From: Chloroflexota bacterium
GTDB taxonomy: Bacteria; Chloroflexota; Anaerolineae; UBA1429
NCBI GenBank assembly: GCA_014360745.1
Contig: JACIWY010000107.1
Location: 3,783-9,798 of the forward strand
Reading direction: 5' to 3'
Length of the DNA stretch: 6,016 bases
The notes beneath the pieces are model-generated. The model was not told where the DNA came from and did no database searches. It saw only the letters and a program-made list of their open reading frames with translations. Shown one piece after another: positions 1-5,675 of this stretch. The number at the start of each line of letters is the position of its first letter. Within the stretch, counting starts at the first letter, position 1. A program made the translations under genes and the position numbers.

Positions 1-9
1 TGTCGCCAT

Positions 10-33
10 AATTCTGACTTTTTTCTCGGATTT
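10..33. promoter_or_regulatory. Candidate operator (imperfect inverted repeat) before the Rrf2 regulator
   Basis: Two arms, AATTCTGA (10-17) and TCGGATTT (26-33), are inverted copies of each other around an 8-nt T-rich centre. Six of the eight positions pair as Watson-Crick, one is T/G and one mismatches. The repeat ends 4 nt before the regulator's ATG at 38. Rrf2 proteins usually bind AT-flanked dyads of about this length and often repress their own promoter, so autoregulation is plausible. The spacing does not match the E. coli IscR type-1 site exactly, and only 37 nt of upstream sequence are visible, so the promoter itself cannot be placed. This is an inference from symmetry and position only. 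Confidence 0.3.
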
Positions 34-37
34 GGCC

Positions 38-496
38 ATGAAGCTGACGGCGAGAGAGCGAACTGGATTGCGTGCCATGGTCGAATTCGCCCGCCACTAT
101 GGCGAGGGGCCGACAGCCTTGAGCGAGGTGGCGCGCGAACAGGGCCTCCCCCTGCCTTATCTGGAGCAGGTGGTAGCCTCGCTCCGCCGCGCCGGGTTGC
201 TCGAGAGCGTCCGCGGCGCCCACGGCGGCTATATGCTGGCCAGGGAGCCCGGCCAGATCAGCGCCGGCGATGTCTTTCGCGCTGTCGAGGGCTCGCTGAT
301 GACCCTCGATTGTATGCGCACCGATGGCACGAGCTGTGCGCGCGAGCCGATCTGCGTCACGCGCAATGTCTGGCAGATCATCATCGATCGTTTGCGAGAC
401 ACGCTTGATAACACCACGCTGGCCGATGTGTTAGCCTGGGAACATACCAAAGCCGGCGTAGGGACAAAGGTGGAAAATGATGTGGTCCAGGATTAA
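38..496 (+). CDS. Rrf2-family transcriptional regulator, IscR-like (three-Cys Fe-S type)
   Basis: This is a 152-residue DNA-binding regulator, the usual Rrf2 length. The N-terminus ([18 protein letters not shown]) and the winged-helix region that follows (helix around 28-48 with [13 protein letters not shown], wing [11 protein letters not shown] around 59-69) are typical. Three cysteines at 92, 100 and 106 (C-x7-C-x5-C) sit where IscR carries its [2Fe-2S] ligands. CymR, the cysteine-responsive Rrf2 protein, lacks them, so Fe-S or redox sensing is the better guess. I chose ATG 38 because the family motif begins there. A TTG at 32 is in frame, and the frame stays open to the left edge. No good Shine-Dalgarno sequence is visible. 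The 3' end overlaps cysE by 20 nt, and the gene heads a cysE-iscS-iscU-mnmA operon that it probably controls. IscR identity is likely, but the ligand actually sensed is inference. Confidence 0.88.
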   Translation: MKLTARERTGLRAMVEFARHYGEGPTALSEVAREQGLPLPYLEQVVASLRRAGLLESVRGAHGGYMLAREPGQISAGDVFRAVEGSLMTLDCMRTDGTSCAREPICVTRNVWQIIIDRLRDTLDNTTLADVLAWEHTKAGVGTKVENDVVQD

Positions 497-1184
497 AGAG
501 GATATCAATACCGTTTTTGCCAAAGACCCCGCCGCCAGGACATGGTGGGAGGTCATCACTTGCTACCCGGGCCTTCATGCCATTTGGATGCACCGCATTG
601 CCCATGCTCTCTGGAAGCGTCGCTTCCATTGGCTGGCGCGTTTCCTCTCGCACATCAACCGTTTTCTGACGGGCATCGAGATTCACCCCGGCGCCACGAT
701 AGGGCGGCGCTTTTTCATCGACCATGGCATGGGCGTCGTCATCGGTGAGACGGCCGAGATCGGCAACGACGTGCTCATGTACAAGGGCGCCGTCTTGGGC
801 GGCACCTCGTTGGAGAAGGGCAAACGCCATCCCACGATCCGCGACGGCGTGGTCATCGGCACCAACGCCGTGATCTTGGGCCCCATCACCATCGGCGAAA
901 ATGCCCGCATCGGTTCGGGCGCCGTGGTGATCAAATCGGTCAACCCCGATTCGACGGCAGTGGGCGTCCCGGCGCGCGAAGTGCGCGGCCCGCATGTGGA
1001 AAGGGAAAGGCTCAGCTTCCAGCTTCAGCATGCTCAGCTCCCCGACCCGCTGGCCGAGGCCTACCGGCAATTGGAAGAGCGAATCGCCGATCTGGAAACC
1101 CAGATGCGCACGCTCGGCGCCATGCACAGCCGAGCCTCTGAATCAGAAGCTCACCCGCAAGTGGTAGCCGACGCCGGCGGTTAA
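477..1184 (+). CDS. cysE: Serine O-acetyltransferase CysE
   Basis: It transfers an acetyl group from acetyl-CoA to L-serine, giving O-acetylserine, the direct precursor of cysteine; it acts in the cytoplasm. The 235-residue protein is the short SAT type. It has an N-terminal helical part (1-65), then a left-handed beta-helix of hexapeptide repeats (about 67-165), with EIHPGATIG at 68-76, IDHGMG at 81-86 and [12 protein letters not shown] at 108-119. His83 and His118 match the active-site histidines of the E. coli enzyme. Glu68 stands where E. coli has Asp143, as in Bacillus-type SATs. Residues 187-216 form a charged, probably coiled-coil tail beyond the catalytic core. AAAGGTGG (467-473) is a usable ribosome site. 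It lies 3 nt from the ATG at 477 and 6 nt from the in-frame ATG at 480, so translation may really begin at 480. The start lies inside the regulator gene, which suggests translational coupling. Confidence 0.95.
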   Translation: MMWSRIKEDINTVFAKDPAARTWWEVITCYPGLHAIWMHRIAHALWKRRFHWLARFLSHINRFLTGIEIHPGATIGRRFFIDHGMGVVIGETAEIGNDVLMYKGAVLGGTSLEKGKRHPTIRDGVVIGTNAVILGPITIGENARIGSGAVVIKSVNPDSTAVGVPAREVRGPHVERERLSFQLQHAQLPDPLAEAYRQLEERIADLETQMRTLGAMHSRASESEAHPQVVADAGG

Positions 1185-1236
1185 AGGCCTCTCGGCACCG
1201 AGAACGAACACCGCTTCGGTCGAGGGAGAAAAAGCC

Positions 1237-2442
1237 ATGACGAACACGTCTCGTTTCATCTATTTGGATCATGCGGCGACGACCGCCGTAGACCCCCGCG
1301 TCCTCGAGGCCATGCTGCCCTTCTTGCAGGACAAATACGGCAATCCTTCCAGCGTCTACCGCTTCGCCGGGCAGGCCAAAGAGGCCCTCGAAGCGGCCCG
1401 CCGCACCGTGGCCGACATCCTGGGCTGCCGGCCGGGGGAGATCGTTTTCACCAGTTGCGGCACCGAGAGCGATAACCTGGCCATTCGCGGCGTCGCCTGG
1501 GCTTCGCGAGAGCGGGGTCGGCACATCATTACCACGCCTATTGAGCACCACGCGGTCGAGGCCACTTGCCATCAACTGGCCGAACACTTTGGCTATCACA
1601 TCACCGAGGTGCCCGTCGATCGCTATGGCCTGGTCGACCCCGACGATGTGGCGCGGGCCATCCGCGACGATACGGTGCTCATCACGGTGATCTATGCCAA
1701 CAACGAGGTAGGCACCATTGAGCCGATCGCCGAGATCGGCCGCATCGCCCGCGAACGAGGCATTCCCTTTCACACCGACGCCGTGCAGGCCGGTGGCAGC
1801 CTGGATCTGGACGTCGACCGCCTCCAAGTGGATTTGATGTCCCTCTCCGGCCACAAATTCTACGCGCCCAAAGGCGTGGGCGTCCTTTATGTGCGCGAAG
1901 GCACACCCCTGTTGCCGGTGCAGACTGGTGGCGGTCAGGAAGGGCGCCGCCGCGCGGGCACCGAGAACGTGGCCTATATCGTGGGGCTGGCCAAAGCGTT
2001 GGCCTTGGCCCATGAACAGCGCGAGGCGGAGGCGGAGCGCCTTACTATCCTGCGCGACCGCCTTATCGCCGGCGTGCTAAGTTCCATCCCAGATGCCCAC
2101 CTTACCGGGCACCCCACCAAGCGGCTGCCCAACCATGCCAGCTTTGTCTTCGAGGGGGTTGACGGGGAGGCGATCCTGTTACAGCTCGATTTGGCCGGCG
2201 TGGCGGCCAGCAGCGGCTCGGCCTGCGCTTCGGGCGACCCGGAACCTTCCCATGTGCTCACCGCCATGGGCATCGAACGACGCCTGGCCCTCGGCAGTCT
2301 CCGGTTGACTCTGGGCCGCGAAAACACGGCCCAAGATATAGTCGATGTCCTGGCCATATTGCCCGAGATCATACACAAACTGCGTGCCTTGTCGCCGTTC
2401 TATGCCCCGTCGTCGAAAGAAATGGCCAGGCCTGCGCGCTGA
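1237..2442 (+). CDS. iscS: Cysteine desulfurase IscS/NifS (class I, PLP-dependent)
   Basis: It removes sulfur from L-cysteine, leaving alanine and an enzyme persulfide that is passed to IscU for Fe-S clusters and to MnmA for tRNA thiolation. The 401-residue length is normal for the family. PLP-site residues are all present: His104 (EHHAV), Asn156 (YANNEVGT), Asp181 and Gln184 (HTDAVQ), and the Schiff-base lysine Lys207 (SGHKFYAPKG). Cys330 in SSGSACASG is the catalytic persulfide cysteine on its mobile loop, followed by EPSHVLTAMG as in NifS-like class I enzymes. GAGGGAG (1222-1228) lies 8 nt before the ATG and fixes the start. The gene follows cysE by 52 nt and precedes iscU by 60 nt. The general suf-type desulfurase SufS is excluded by the class I loop. 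iscS and nifS cannot be told apart by sequence alone, but the iscU-mnmA neighbourhood and the absence of nif genes favour the housekeeping role. Confidence 0.96.
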   Translation: MTNTSRFIYLDHAATTAVDPRVLEAMLPFLQDKYGNPSSVYRFAGQAKEALEAARRTVADILGCRPGEIVFTSCGTESDNLAIRGVAWASRERGRHIITTPIEHHAVEATCHQLAEHFGYHITEVPVDRYGLVDPDDVARAIRDDTVLITVIYANNEVGTIEPIAEIGRIARERGIPFHTDAVQAGGSLDLDVDRLQVDLMSLSGHKFYAPKGVGVLYVREGTPLLPVQTGGGQEGRRRAGTENVAYIVGLAKALALAHEQREAEAERLTILRDRLIAGVLSSIPDAHLTGHPTKRLPNHASFVFEGVDGEAILLQLDLAGVAASSGSACASGDPEPSHVLTAMGIERRLALGSLRLTLGRENTAQDIVDVLAILPEIIHKLRALSPFYAPSSKEMARPAR

Positions 2443-2502
2443 TACCACAGCCGCCTGACCTCGGCAATCCGCCAGGGCCAAAACCAGATTTGCGGAGGTT
2501 TC

Positions 2503-2898
2503 ATGTATTCCGAGATCCTTATCGAGCACTTTCAAAATCCGCGCAACGTCGGCACGATCGAGAATCCTGACGGCTATGCCAAAGTGGATAGCCCGGTTTG
2601 CGGCGATCTGATGGAGATATATATCAAGGTGCACGACGGCAAGATCCAAGATATCAAGTATCGCACCTTTGGCTGCGCCGCGGCCATCGCTTCCAGCTCT
2701 ATGGCCACAGAGATGGTCAAAGGGCAGCCGTTAGAGGTCGCCGAGGAGCTCACCGACCAGGTCGTGGCCGAGAAATTGGGCGGTCTGCCGGAGGCCAAAA
2801 TCCATTGCTCCGTACTCGCCGCCAGCGCTTTGCACGCTGCCATCCAGGATTACTATCAGAAACATCCCGAAGCGCGGCCCGTAAGGGCAGACGGATAG
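2503..2898 (+). CDS. iscU: Fe-S cluster assembly scaffold IscU (NifU N-terminal domain type)
   Basis: This is the scaffold on which [2Fe-2S] and [4Fe-4S] clusters are built from IscS sulfur before transfer to apoproteins. It is a 131-residue single-domain protein. The three ligand cysteines are Cys33 (PVCGDLME), Cys58 (TFGCAAAIASSS) and Cys102 (KIHCSVLAASAL), with the conserved Asp35 and His101. The N-terminus MYSEILIEHFQNPRNVG is classic IscU/NifU. The C-terminal thioredoxin-like Nfu domain of full NifU is absent. The E. coli HscA-recognition motif LPPVK reads LPEAK here (95-99), preceded by LGG, as in IscU proteins from lineages without HscA/HscB. GGAGG (2494-2498) is 4 nt before the ATG. 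The gene lies downstream of its sulfur donor gene iscS, and mnmA follows after 17 nt. Confidence 0.95.
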   Translation: MYSEILIEHFQNPRNVGTIENPDGYAKVDSPVCGDLMEIYIKVHDGKIQDIKYRTFGCAAAIASSSMATEMVKGQPLEVAEELTDQVVAEKLGGLPEAKIHCSVLAASALHAAIQDYYQKHPEARPVRADG

Positions 2899-2915
2899 CC
2901 ATCTATTCCCTTCGT

Positions 2916-4034
2916 ATGACACAAAAGCTGCACATAGCCGTAGCCATGAGCGGCGGCGTCGACAGCTCCACCGTTGCCGCCTTGTTGCACGAGCATGGGC
3001 ATCAAGTAACCGGCTTTACCTTGCACTTTTGGCGTGCTCCCTCTTCCTCTCCTCCTGTCGAGGGCCTCGATGCCATTTCCGCCGCTCAAGCGGTGTGCGC
3101 CCACCTGGGCATCCCACATCACGTGGTCGAGGCACAGGATATCTTTTATCGCCAAGTGGTCGCCTATTTTGTCGCCGAATATGCCCGTGGGCGCACGCCC
3201 AATCCCTGCGTGCGTTGCAACCGCCTGATCAAATTCGGCTGGCTGCTCGACCAGATCCGGGCTCTGGGTTGCGATCGCCTGGCCACCGGCCATTACGCGC
3301 GCATCGTCCAAGAGCAAGGTTGGCAGCTCCTCCGTGGGGTCGATAAGCACAAAGACCAATCCTACTTCTTGTACACTCTGGGGCAACGCGAGTTGTCCAA
3401 AGTGCTTTTCCCTCTAGGCACATGGACCAAAGAACAAACGCGGCGTTGGGCCGCAGAGCACGGCCTTCCCGTGGCAGAACGGGCCGAGAGCCAGGATGTC
3501 TGTTTTCTGCCCGATGGCGACTATCGCCGTTTTTTGCGCGCCCAAGCCCCTGAAGCGGTGCGGCCGGGGCCGATCTATGACCTCAAAGGCCGGCTCCTGG
3601 GCGAGCATCAGGGCCTCCCCTTTTACACCGTTGGGCAACGGGAGGGCCTGGGCATTTCTGCGCCGCGCCCGCTCTATGTGCTGGCCCTCGATGCAGAGCG
3701 CAACGCGCTGATCGTCGGCTATCGCGAAGCGTTAGGGGGCGATGCCCTGCTGGCGGATGAGATGTCCTACGTCGCCGGACACCCGCCCGAGCCCGGCACC
3801 GTCGTAGAAGCCAAAATCCGCTATCAGGCCCGCCCAACTCCGGCCCGTATTTGGCCGGGGGAAGATGCCACGGCGCGGGTGCTCTTTGAGCGGCCACTGC
3901 GCGACATCACCCCCGGGCAAGCCGTCGTCCTCTACCAAGGGGATAAAGTGCTGGGAGGCGGCATTATTCAGCGCGGCTATAGATTGCAGGCAGATAACCC
4001 AGGCCCTGATCAAGCCCGATCGTGTCCTCGATAA
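2916..4034 (+). CDS. mnmA: tRNA-specific 2-thiouridylase MnmA
   Basis: It thiolates the wobble uridine U34 of Lys, Glu and Gln tRNAs (s2U34), activating the base with ATP and using sulfur that comes from IscS. The 372-residue protein has the PP-loop SGGVDSS at 12-18, GRTPNPCVRCN at 92-102, TGHYAR at 124-129, KDQSYFL at 146-152 and SQDVCFLPDGDY at 192-203. It ends with the beta-barrel tRNA-binding domain and the closing LGGGII at 346-351. Cys101 and Cys196 correspond to E. coli Cys102 and Cys199. Cys98 replaces the aspartate found in E. coli. I chose ATG 2916, 17 nt after iscU, because the strand leading into the PP-loop (KLHIAVAMSGG) needs it. Starting at the ATG at 2946 would delete that strand. 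The Shine-Dalgarno is weak, so translation may rely on coupling to iscU. A 16-residue hydrophilic tail rich in Pro and Arg extends beyond the usual end. Confidence 0.95.
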   Translation: MTQKLHIAVAMSGGVDSSTVAALLHEHGHQVTGFTLHFWRAPSSSPPVEGLDAISAAQAVCAHLGIPHHVVEAQDIFYRQVVAYFVAEYARGRTPNPCVRCNRLIKFGWLLDQIRALGCDRLATGHYARIVQEQGWQLLRGVDKHKDQSYFLYTLGQRELSKVLFPLGTWTKEQTRRWAAEHGLPVAERAESQDVCFLPDGDYRRFLRAQAPEAVRPGPIYDLKGRLLGEHQGLPFYTVGQREGLGISAPRPLYVLALDAERNALIVGYREALGGDALLADEMSYVAGHPPEPGTVVEAKIRYQARPTPARIWPGEDATARVLFERPLRDITPGQAVVLYQGDKVLGGGIIQRGYRLQADNPGPDQARSCPR

Positions 4035-4044
4035 AATCGATGAT

Positions 4045-4191
4045 CTACTGCGTCGGCGTCTCGTTCACATCGGTGATGGCCGTCATTTCAGTGGTGTACG
4101 AATACCCGACCGAGAATACGTACCGGTAGGAGATGCCCAGAGAATCCGGCTTGGCACAGGAGCTCAGGGGTTGCGCGCTGAGCGAGGGCAA
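4045..4191 (-). CDS. Candidate small protein, 48 aa, unknown function
   Basis: I do not recognise this protein. Three observations favour a real gene. AAGGAGGT (4206-4199 on the - strand) is an almost perfect Shine-Dalgarno, 7 nt before a TTG at 4191. From that TTG to the TAG at 4045, 39 of 48 codons (81%) end in G or C by hand count. The same frame upstream of the TTG (4320-4192) gives 23 of 43 (53%), so the coding-like bias begins at the predicted start. The peptide has one cysteine (Cys12) and an alternating stretch at residues 20-32 (I-x-Y-x-Y-x-F-x-V-x-Y-x-Y) that would suit an amphipathic beta strand. It has no signal peptide or membrane helix. Its stop is 10 nt past the mnmA stop, so the genes converge. 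I found no convincing promoter. It could instead be the 3' remnant of a larger lost gene, or chance. Confidence 0.35.
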   Translation of the reverse strand: MPSLSAQPLSSCAKPDSLGISYRYVFSVGYSYTTEMTAITDVNETPTQ

Positions 4192-4198
4192 ATCCCAT

Positions 4199-4206
4199 AC
4201 CTCCTT
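4199..4206 (-). promoter_or_regulatory. Strong Shine-Dalgarno sequence for the candidate small ORF
   Basis: Read on the - strand this is AAGGAGGT, complementary to the 3' end of 16S rRNA over eight bases. It lies 7 nt before a TTG (4191-4189) that opens the 48-codon frame. An ATG abuts it directly (4198-4196), but zero spacing makes that a poor start, and its frame stops after 34 codons. Such a match could arise by chance once in tens of kilobases; its coincidence with a codon-bias change is what makes it notable. Confidence 0.4.
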
Positions 4207-4326
4207 CGTTGATGAATAGCGTCCATTAGCCCTTAGCCTCGGCCGACCAAACGGCAAGCACTTTTCGCCCTCATCAAGTACGTTTGCCCCGCCTCCCATC
4301 CAAAGAGTGGCTGGCGTCAAGATCTA

Positions 4327-4335
4327 TGGTATACT
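4327..4335 (+). promoter_or_regulatory. Extended -10 promoter for the SGNH-DUF6391-holA unit
   Basis: TGGTATACT combines the TGn extension (4327-4329) with a -10 hexamer TATACT (4330-4335), one base from the TATAAT consensus. The best -35 positions (around 4307-4313) are poor matches, which an extended -10 can tolerate. The expected start of transcription, 6-8 nt after the hexamer, is 4341-4343, the ATG of the next gene. The surrounding DNA is locally AT-rich in an otherwise GC-rich window. No Shine-Dalgarno is present, so a leaderless message is the simplest reading. Confidence 0.6.
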
Positions 4336-4341
4336 AATAAA

Positions 4342-5178
4342 ATGGGCATGAAAACTCAACGCCTTTCTTCTAAACAACGCGTCGAGATGCCAGGGCAACG
4401 GAACAGCACTGAGGGCCATGCCCTCCTCCTCCTTGGCGACTCGATTGTATATGGCTGGGGAGTCGCACCACCTGAAAGTTTGGCAGCGCAATTGGAGCGG
4501 CGGCTCGCCGGGCGCCGGGGATCGCCCTGGCGGGTGATCAACGCCGGCGTCCCTGGGGACACTGTGCTCATGGGCTGTCTGCGTTATGAACGCGATGTGG
4601 CTGCCCACCATCCGCAGGTTGTGCTTCTCTCCTTCGGGCTCAACGATGCGGCGCTGCGTCGCACGCGGTTCGACATCGAGCGCGAGCGGTTATGGCAGGC
4701 CCGCCGCTGGCCATGGGCACGTTTGATACACATTGCAGAGAGGCGTTTGATCAAGCCGATGGCAGATCGATGGAAGCATCGAATGCAGCGGCAAGCCGAG
4801 GAGTGGTTTGATCTAGCCCCGACGAAACATGAGAAACAACCTCGTGTTCGCCCACGGCTGTTCGTCGCCGGGTTGCTCTGGCTCGCGCGCCAGGCTCGCC
4901 GCGATGGCGCCGAGGTTCACTTCATGACGATGGTACCGGTAGCAAAAGAAGCCCTCTCCACGCATCAGGCAAAAGCGTATTCCCTGTACGATGAGCTCAT
5001 CCACCACGCGAGCCGGCGGACACATGCGCCTCTCATCGACCTGGCCGAGGCTGCCGCAACCTTTGATCACGCTCGTATGCTGGCCGCCGACGGCATCCAT
5101 CTCACCGCAGCCGGATACCGTTGGCTGGCAAGCACCGTTTGGACGCATCTCGCAGAAAAGAGTCGATCATGTCTATAA
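4342..5178 (+). CDS. SGNH/GDSL-family hydrolase (putative esterase or lipase)
   Basis: This is a 278-residue predicted serine hydrolase that cleaves an ester or acyl bond; the substrate cannot be read from the sequence. The SGNH blocks appear in order: block I GDSIVYGWG with nucleophile Ser34, block II NAGVPGDT with Gly69, block III FGLNDA with Asn101, and block V DGIHLTAAGY with Asp250 and His253. All four name-giving residues and the catalytic Asp are present. Residues 104-170 form an Arg/Trp-rich, mostly helical insert between blocks III and V. No signal peptide or membrane segment is visible, so it is probably cytoplasmic. The start is uncertain: ATG 4342 fits a leaderless message from the promoter just upstream, ATG 4348 is in frame two codons later, and Met16 (4387) would still keep block I. 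The 3' end overlaps the next gene by 10 nt. Confidence 0.88.
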   Translation: MGMKTQRLSSKQRVEMPGQRNSTEGHALLLLGDSIVYGWGVAPPESLAAQLERRLAGRRGSPWRVINAGVPGDTVLMGCLRYERDVAAHHPQVVLLSFGLNDAALRRTRFDIERERLWQARRWPWARLIHIAERRLIKPMADRWKHRMQRQAEEWFDLAPTKHEKQPRVRPRLFVAGLLWLARQARRDGAEVHFMTMVPVAKEALSTHQAKAYSLYDELIHHASRRTHAPLIDLAEAAATFDHARMLAADGIHLTAAGYRWLASTVWTHLAEKSRSCL

Positions 5179-5675
5179 ACGGTTTCCTTCACCGTATCAA
5201 GCAAAACCATGCCATCGAACACGCCACCGTATCTATTTTGGCTCAATCGGGCCGGCCTTTGCACCTGGTGGGGCGCAGCGACTGGAACGGGTTTTACCTT
5301 TATGGAGATGTGGAAACGGAGCTTGTCCGTTGGGCCGCTCAGGAGGGCTTGGCGCGGCTCAAGGCGGGACAATCGCGGCTCGCCATCCACCCGCGCTGCG
5401 GCACGAACTTGGCCGTGAGCGTCTTGTTGAGTGGGATGGCAGCCTACACCGCTTCTTCGCTCAGAAGTAGTTCGCGCACGGCCCGGCTGAATCGCTCTTT
5501 TTTGGCCATCCTCGGCGCCCTGGCCGTGGCCCAGCCCTTGGGCACGTTGGTTCAGCGCTATCTAACCACAACGACCGACCTTGCCGACGTACTAGGCATC
5601 GGCGAGGTACGTCGCGAAGTAAGAGGTGGAGTGGTGGTCCACTATGTACCGATCGTCCGCCAGGAGGTGCTGTGA
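5169..5675 (+). CDS. DUF6391-like protein with two putative membrane segments
   Basis: This 168-residue protein has no established function. I recall similar sequences (opening with NHAxEHAT, then GFYLYG and HPxCGTN) in the DUF6391 family of Chloroflexota and cyanobacteria; that assignment is from memory and untested. The visible parts are an N-terminal NHAIEHATV at 13-21, holding His14-x2-Glu17-His18; VGRSDWNGFYLYGDV at 34-48; an amphipathic helix around 49-66; and LAIHPRCGTNLAVS at 71-84 with His74 and Cys77. Two hydrophobic stretches at about 80-97 and 111-129 are likely membrane segments separated by a short Ser/Arg-rich loop. The His/Glu/Cys set could bind a metal, which is inference. 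ATG 5169 was chosen because the family-like sequence starts there; it overlaps the SGNH gene by 10 nt, with only a weak AAGAG upstream. Its stop overlaps the holA start. Confidence 0.75.
   Translation: MSINGFLHRIKQNHAIEHATVSILAQSGRPLHLVGRSDWNGFYLYGDVETELVRWAAQEGLARLKAGQSRLAIHPRCGTNLAVSVLLSGMAAYTASSLRSSSRTARLNRSFLAILGALAVAQPLGTLVQRYLTTTTDLADVLGIGEVRREVRGGVVVHYVPIVRQEVL
5662..5667 (+). promoter_or_regulatory. Shine-Dalgarno that fixes the holA start
   Basis: AGGAGG lies 4 nt before the GTG at 5672, which overlaps the stop of the preceding gene as GTGA. The alternative ATG at 5690 has only CGAGG one base away, too close for normal initiation. The site therefore favours a GTG start and tight translational coupling between the two genes. 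Confidence 0.7.

Larger units (their letters stand above)
4035..4341. other. Intergenic region between the sulfur operon and the SGNH gene
   Basis: This 307-nt gap has lower third-position bias on the + strand than the flanking genes, and no protein family is recognisable on that strand. I see no tRNA, repeat array or terminator with a stem followed by a T run. It holds two things described separately: a candidate - strand small gene in its left half (4045-4191) and an extended -10 promoter at its right end (4327-4335). A short stem GCTCAG/CTGAGC (4162-4183, 10-nt loop) lies inside the small ORF and is not terminator-like. Positions 4207-4326 show nothing that I can assign. Confidence 0.6.

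Noticed and set aside
381..1127. 248-codon open frame on the - strand opposite the regulator and cysE
   Set aside because: It lies antisense to two clearly identified genes. High third-position GC in the real genes removes stops from one antisense frame, and the translation resembles no family.
1190..1203. Small stem CTCG/CGAG between cysE and iscS as a terminator
   Set aside because: The stem is short and has no T run after it. The operon context argues for read-through.
1012..2013. 333-codon open frame on the - strand opposite cysE and iscS
   Set aside because: Same cause: a shadow of GC-biased codons. The + strand frame carries the full cysteine desulfurase active site.
2598..2915. Upstream extension of the mnmA frame within iscU
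   Set aside because: The frame is merely open there. MnmA homologues begin just before the PP-loop, and the iscU frame is the one with conserved residues.
4028..4040. Stem TCGAT/ATCGA spanning the mnmA stop as a terminator
   Set aside because: It is a five-pair AT-rich stem with a 3-nt loop and no T run, too weak for an intrinsic terminator.
3865..4212. + strand open frame running past the mnmA stop into the gap
   Set aside because: Third-position GC is low in the part outside mnmA (about 45%), there is no ribosome site, and no family is recognised. It is the complement of the better-supported - strand frame.
4192..4320. Longer version of the - strand small ORF starting at ATG 4320
   Set aside because: Codon bias in this upstream part looks non-coding (53% GC3) and no ribosome site precedes the ATG. 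The TTG at 4191 is better supported.
4991..5470. 159-codon + strand frame overlapping the SGNH and DUF6391-like genes
   Set aside because: It lies out of frame with both recognised proteins and has no family signature.
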